Positions 6,452 to 9,558 of a stretch of 9,558 nt of DNA are shown here, in pieces. The translations under genes and the position numbers were made by a program. The notes beneath the pieces are model-generated. The model had not been told where the DNA came from, searched no databases, and saw nothing but the letters and a program-made list of their open reading frames with translations. Origin of the DNA: Acidobacteriota bacterium (GTDB lineage Bacteria; Acidobacteriota; Terriglobia; Terriglobales; Acidobacteriaceae); contig JAKBAG010000103.1 in assembly GCA_021809235.1 (NCBI GenBank), forward strand, positions 1 to 9,558, given 5' to 3'. Positions within the stretch are counted from its first letter, which is position 1, and every line of letters starts with the position of its first letter.

Positions 6452-6458
6452 GTTCTCT

Positions 6459-7118
6459 ATGCCCGACGAGATTGCCACCCAACAGCACTCCCAGACCCTG
6501 ATCATTGCCCACTGCGACGGAGGCTCCCGCGGAAATCCCGGGCCGGCCGGCTTCGGCGCCGTACTGGAGGATGCCTCCGGACAGGTGCTGGCCCGGCTGA
6601 GCGAGTACCTGGGCAAGCGCACCAATAACTATGCCGAATACTCCGCCCTGCTGGCCGTGCTTGCCTGGACACTGGACCAGGGCTACCGCCGCCTGCGCGT
6701 CGTCGCAGACTCCGAGCTGATGGTTCGCCAGATGCAGGGCCGCTACAAGGTCAACAGCCCCGATCTGCGTCCGCTCTGGGAGGAGGCGCAGCGCCGCGTG
6801 CGGCAGTTGGATCACTTCGAGATGCAGCACACGCTGCGCGGCGGAAACAAGCTGGCCGATCAACTGGCCAACGAAGCCATGGACCGCGGCATGGGCCGCA
6901 GCCCGCAACCGAAGGCGGAAGCCAGCCTGAAGAGCACAGTGCAGACCAGCTCGAAGACCCCAGGTCGGCCCGGCTCGAACCGTGAAGTCCAGCCCGGTCC
7001 GGGAGGCAGCAGTTCTGCCAGTCCGCAGACCGCGCTGGGCTTTGTCAAAAACGGCGTCGTGCACTTCGTGGAAGGCTCACTGCCCGACGGTGTCTTCGTG
7101 CGCATCAGCCGCCAGTAA
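6459..7118 (+). CDS. Ribonuclease HI-family protein with a C-terminal extension
   Basis: Predicted 219 residues. The RNase H domain spans about 13-143. The four acidic metal ligands of the DEDD site are in place: D20 in HCDGGSRGNPGPAGFG, E60 in TNNYAEYSALLAVL, D84 in VVADSELMVRQM and D134 in RGGNKLADQLAN. The family cuts the RNA strand of RNA/DNA hybrids, and this short version (no basic protrusion) resembles the 'RNase HI family/reverse-transcriptase-like' group. Residues about 145-194 are a Ser/Pro/Gly-rich linker, and about 195-219 form a compact hydrophobic ending (GFVKNGVVHFVEGSLPDGVF). That tail is not part of the standard fold. The ATG at 6459 places the domain at the usual distance from the N-terminus; an upstream in-frame ATG at 6264 would add 65 unlikely residues. 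There is no Shine-Dalgarno. The gene is divergent from the sigma gene and convergent with the glycosidase gene. Confidence 0.9.
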   Translation: MPDEIATQQHSQTLIIAHCDGGSRGNPGPAGFGAVLEDASGQVLARLSEYLGKRTNNYAEYSALLAVLAWTLDQGYRRLRVVADSELMVRQMQGRYKVNSPDLRPLWEEAQRRVRQLDHFEMQHTLRGGNKLADQLANEAMDRGMGRSPQPKAEASLKSTVQTSSKTPGRPGSNREVQPGPGGSSSASPQTALGFVKNGVVHFVEGSLPDGVFVRISRQ

Positions 7119-7133
7119 CCGGACTCTGCGGGC

Positions 7134-8966
7134 TCAGGCATTCGTCGCAACGTCAAGATAAGTCCGATAGGGCTCGTTGCCGATGGCCACAAACGGCTTC
7201 AGCCGCACCAGCCCGCCAGAGCTGTTCATGGCCCAGTCCATCCTACTGGTCCGGTGCGTTGCCAGCATCTGCTGCCGGGTTACGGCAGGCGACTCATGGG
7301 TCAGCGGAAACAGCACCAGCGGTCCGCGCATCAGCGCCACCGTATTCGATGCCGGCTCAATGGCCACCAGCCGCAACGGCAGCGGAATGTGCAGCGTCAC
7401 GGAGTCGCCACTGTGCCACTGTCGGCGTATGCTCGCGTAGCCGTGCTGCACCTCCAGCGGTACGGGCGTACCATTCACTCGTGCGCTCATCCTGAGCCCG
7501 CTGCAGCCCACCCAGGCCGGCACTCTTACGGCCAGCGAGAAGCGGCTTGGGCGATTGCCGGTTAGCCGCAGATGCACCTGCTCGTCCAGCGGGTAGCCGC
7601 CACTTTGGCTCAGGGTCCATTCACTGCCGTCAACTTCGGTCCAGCGCAGCTCCGAAGCCAGATACTGGCTGACGAAAATCCCCTCCGGACCACGCTGATA
7701 GGCCGCAATCCGATAGTCGGCCGCCACCTGCGGCAGGGTACCGGAGCAGCAGGGCCAACGATCGCTAAAGTAGAACTTGCCGCCCTCATTGCTGTAGTCG
7801 GAGTAGTAAAAAGCCTTCCCATCCGGCTGTAGCGGCATCGCACCCAACACCGTGTTCCAGAGCACCTGCTCCAGACTGTCCCCGTAGCTGCCGTCGCCGG
7901 TCACGCGCGTCAGGTAGCGGGTGATCTTCATGTGTGCATAGCTGCCGCAGGGGGTCTCAAAGCTGTGTCGCGTTCCGGTCAGGCTGGCCTTCAAAGCGCC
8001 TGTCCCCGGCTCTACAAAGCTTTCATTCGGTCCCCATCCTCCGGTGGCAAAGCTCTGCGCGCGAATCATCGCAAACCCATTCCGCGCCGCCTGCAAATGC
8101 TTTGCACTGCCCGCGCTCAGATACGCCTGCATGGCCGAGCTCAGCGAGTTGCAGAAGCTGTACGCATGGTGCCCAGCCAGCACGTTGCGATTCTCCGCCA
8201 GCGGATCAAACCACGTCCGGTCCAGCAGATAGCGCCCGGCCATCTGGCGGTAGCGCGCACCGGCTCCACGACTGGCAGCAAGGTACAGATTCTCCGGCAG
8301 CGTATACGGCTCGTCCCAGGTATAGTCCTCGCTGGTTTTGTCGCCCACGGAGGCGCGCCACTGCCGCTGGGCCGCATCGCGATCGAGCGCCATCGGCTCC
8401 AGATGCGGCAGTGCCGCGTCCGTAGTCTGGTCCAGCAGCGCAAAGGCCTGAGGAATGCCGGCAAACTCATGCGCGTCGATCAGCCCGATCACCAGCTTGT
8501 CGTAGTCGTAGGCCGGGAAACGAAAGTCCGTGAAGAACTTTCCCTGAATCGCCTGTCCGTAGAGCGTCAGCAGCTTCTGGACCCGAGCCCGCTTGGCCGG
8601 GTCATGGTCCACGGCATAGCCGCGAGACAGGGCGGAAATCCACTGCCCAAAGGCGTGGCCGGGAGCAAAGCCACCGGCGTCATACCATCCGCCCAGCCGT
8701 GGCCCGGGCGCGGCCAGGCCATCGCGCATGCGAAACGGCGCCAGCAATGCATCCTCGTTCAAGCCCATCAGCACGGTCTGCGTCTGGGTAAACTGGCGCT
8801 CCGCCAGCCCCGGCAGCAGCGTCACCTGGCCGTAATGGAACTCGGCCAGCGGAGCAGCCAGCGGCTGCGGCTCTCCGGACTGCGCACCCCATCCATGGAA
8901 CGGATCCAGGGCGAGTGCAGGTATGGCACAGGCCCCCAGCTTCAGCAATTCGCGACGCGTCGTCAT
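7134..8966 (-). CDS. Tat-exported DUF1680/GH127-type glycoside hydrolase (beta-L-arabinofuranosidase family)
   Basis: Predicted 610 residues, ATG at 8966 with GGGAGAG upstream. The N-terminus TTRRELLKLGACAIPALAL is a twin-arginine signal, so the folded enzyme is probably exported. The middle is the (alpha/alpha)6 barrel typical of DUF1680 (GGWYDAGGF at 92-100, WDEPYTLPENLYLA at 217-230, HAYSFCNS at 267-274, SDRWPCCSGTLPQVAADYRI at 401-420), followed by beta domains. In characterised GH127 beta-L-arabinofuranosidases a Glu, a Cys and a Cys-Cys pair bind zinc, and the first Cys of the pair is the nucleophile. Here the equivalents appear to be E337, C340, C406 and C407, but E337-T-P-C340 has one residue more than the usual E-x-C. 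Substrate is therefore uncertain; plant or microbial L-arabinose/heptose-type glycans are plausible. It follows the YqeY-family gene by 67 bp. Confidence 0.9.
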   Translation of the reverse strand: MTTRRELLKLGACAIPALALDPFHGWGAQSGEPQPLAAPLAEFHYGQVTLLPGLAERQFTQTQTVLMGLNEDALLAPFRMRDGLAAPGPRLGGWYDAGGFAPGHAFGQWISALSRGYAVDHDPAKRARVQKLLTLYGQAIQGKFFTDFRFPAYDYDKLVIGLIDAHEFAGIPQAFALLDQTTDAALPHLEPMALDRDAAQRQWRASVGDKTSEDYTWDEPYTLPENLYLAASRGAGARYRQMAGRYLLDRTWFDPLAENRNVLAGHHAYSFCNSLSSAMQAYLSAGSAKHLQAARNGFAMIRAQSFATGGWGPNESFVEPGTGALKASLTGTRHSFETPCGSYAHMKITRYLTRVTGDGSYGDSLEQVLWNTVLGAMPLQPDGKAFYYSDYSNEGGKFYFSDRWPCCSGTLPQVAADYRIAAYQRGPEGIFVSQYLASELRWTEVDGSEWTLSQSGGYPLDEQVHLRLTGNRPSRFSLAVRVPAWVGCSGLRMSARVNGTPVPLEVQHGYASIRRQWHSGDSVTLHIPLPLRLVAIEPASNTVALMRGPLVLFPLTHESPAVTRQQMLATHRTSRMDWAMNSSGGLVRLKPFVAIGNEPYRTYLDVATNA

Positions 8967-9033
8967 GGCGAATCTCTCCCGCCAACATCCTACGCCGACC
9001 TGCCCGTCGCGCCCAGCTTTTCCAGTGGGAAAT

Positions 9034-9513
9034 TCAGGCCAGCGCGGCCTTGACGACTTCGCTCACCACACGCCCTTCGGCGCGATGGCCGCCGGATGCC
9101 AACCTGGCCTGCACCGCCTTCATCACCAGCCCCATCTCCCGCGCCGTCGGCTTCTGGCCGCTGGTTGCAGCCACCTCGGCCACCGACTCCTGCACCAGGG
9201 CCTGCAGCGCTTCCGGGCTCAGCGCCTTGGGCAGAAACTCCTCCAGAATCGCAATCTCCGCCATTTCCTTGGCAGCCAGTTCCGGCCGGTTGCCAGCCGT
9301 GAACTGCTCCACGGAGTCCCGCCGCTGCTTGATCATTCCAGCCAGCACCTGCTGGGCCTCGGCTTCGGTCAACGGCTCCGCACTCTTGGCACGCTTTTCA
9401 ATAGCCTTGTTCTTCAGAGCCGCCGTCACCATACGCAACGTGGTCGTCCGCTCGGACTCCCGTGCCTTCATCGCCGCAATCGTTGCCTGCTTCACCGCAT
9501 CCTCAATCGTCAC
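9034..9513 (-). CDS. yqeY: GatB/YqeY domain protein
   Basis: Predicted 159 residues, close to the usual length of about 150. The whole chain matches the all-helical YqeY family: MKARESERTTTLRMVTAALKN at 15-35, then VLAGMIKQRRDSVEQF at 56-71, EMAEIAILEEFLPKALS at 83-99, and a C-terminal REMGLVMKAVQARL with a conserved-type G-R-V-V ending. The fold is shared with the tail of the GatB subunit of Asp-tRNA(Asn)/Glu-tRNA(Gln) amidotransferase, suggesting tRNA binding, but the role of stand-alone members is unsettled. The start is GTG at 9511-9513, fixed by a strong GGAGGT 6 nt upstream. It is probably the first gene of a short transcription unit with the glycosidase gene. Confidence 0.92.
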   Translation of the reverse strand: MTIEDAVKQATIAAMKARESERTTTLRMVTAALKNKAIEKRAKSAEPLTEAEAQQVLAGMIKQRRDSVEQFTAGNRPELAAKEMAEIAILEEFLPKALSPEALQALVQESVAEVAATSGQKPTAREMGLVMKAVQARLASGGHRAEGRVVSEVVKAALA

Positions 9514-9519
9514 GTACCC

Positions 9520-9525
9520 ACCTCC
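9520..9525 (-). promoter_or_regulatory. Ribosome binding site GGAGGT deciding a GTG start
   Basis: GGAGGT on the minus strand is a near-perfect Shine-Dalgarno, 6 nt from the GTG at 9511-9513. It supports this non-ATG start over the internal ATG for residue 15. Confidence 0.75.
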
Positions 9526-9536
9526 ACTCGAAATGT

Positions 9537-9542
9537 ATTGTA
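9537..9542 (-). promoter_or_regulatory. Candidate -10 element (TACAAT) for the YqeY-family gene
   Basis: TACAAT lies 23 nt before the GTG start, leaving room for a short leader that contains the Shine-Dalgarno. It is the same hexamer as upstream of the sigma gene. The matching -35 would fall at or beyond the right edge of the window. Confidence 0.45.
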
Positions 9543-9558
9543 TGCGACGGCCAGATGG

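Noticed and set aside
6264..6458. N-terminal extension of the RNase H-family protein from the ATG at 6264
   Set aside because: The extra 65 residues are Cys/Ser/Arg-rich without a motif, overlap the divergent promoter region and the direct repeats, and the family domain begins just after the ATG at 6459.
7119..7133. A bidirectional terminator between the convergent RNase H and glycosidase genes
   Set aside because: The gap is only 15 bp and contains no inverted repeat or T-tract, so transcripts probably overlap or end within the opposing gene.
7932..9053. A 373-codon open frame on the plus strand
   Set aside because: It is antisense to the GH127-type gene, whose frame contains the Tat signal and the conserved CCSGT region. 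The antisense translation shows no motif.

Overview
The window reads as ordinary chromosomal DNA of a GC-rich bacterium, most likely an acidobacterium of the Terriglobales/Acidobacteriaceae type. That placement is inferred from the combination of a HAMP-linked trehalose-6-phosphate synthase, a zinc-finger/HEAT anti-sigma protein, a Tat-exported GH127-type glycosidase and the codon style; it was not tested by any search. Eight protein genes fill the window. I see no rRNA, tRNA, CRISPR array, insertion sequence or prophage.

Layout. Seven genes lie on the minus strand and one on the plus strand. Read in the direction of minus-strand transcription (right to left) there are two blocks. Block A (9513 to 7134) holds a GatB/YqeY-family protein and a Tat-exported DUF1680/GH127 glycosidase. 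Block B (6234 to 1) holds an ECF sigma factor, a membrane zinc-finger anti-sigma-like protein with C-terminal HEAT repeats, an exported protein with two PDZ domains and no protease domain, a radical SAM enzyme with a SPASM-like cysteine set, and, after a 343-bp leader, a membrane-anchored sensor/trehalose-6-phosphate synthase fusion that runs off the left edge. Between the blocks, one plus-strand gene encodes a ribonuclease HI-family protein with an unusual C-terminal tail. It is divergent from the sigma gene and convergent with the glycosidase gene, with a 15-bp gap.

How the genes may work together. The sigma, anti-sigma and PDZ genes look like an envelope-stress unit: a cytoplasmic sigma, a membrane protein with a cytoplasmic zinc finger and an extracytoplasmic HEAT domain, and a periplasmic peptide-binding PDZ protein. 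The OtsA enzyme at the far end has its own transmembrane sensor and HAMP module, so compatible-solute synthesis may respond directly to an external signal. That all five genes form one stress circuit is inference from order and orientation only; the 343-bp leader before otsA suggests it has its own promoter.

The most unusual items are the HAMP-OtsA architecture, the zinc-finger/HEAT anti-sigma protein, the E-x-x-C metal motif in the GH127-type enzyme, the RNase H tail, a plus-strand terminator-like hairpin inside the minus-strand cluster, and a pair of divergent genes that look near-leaderless.
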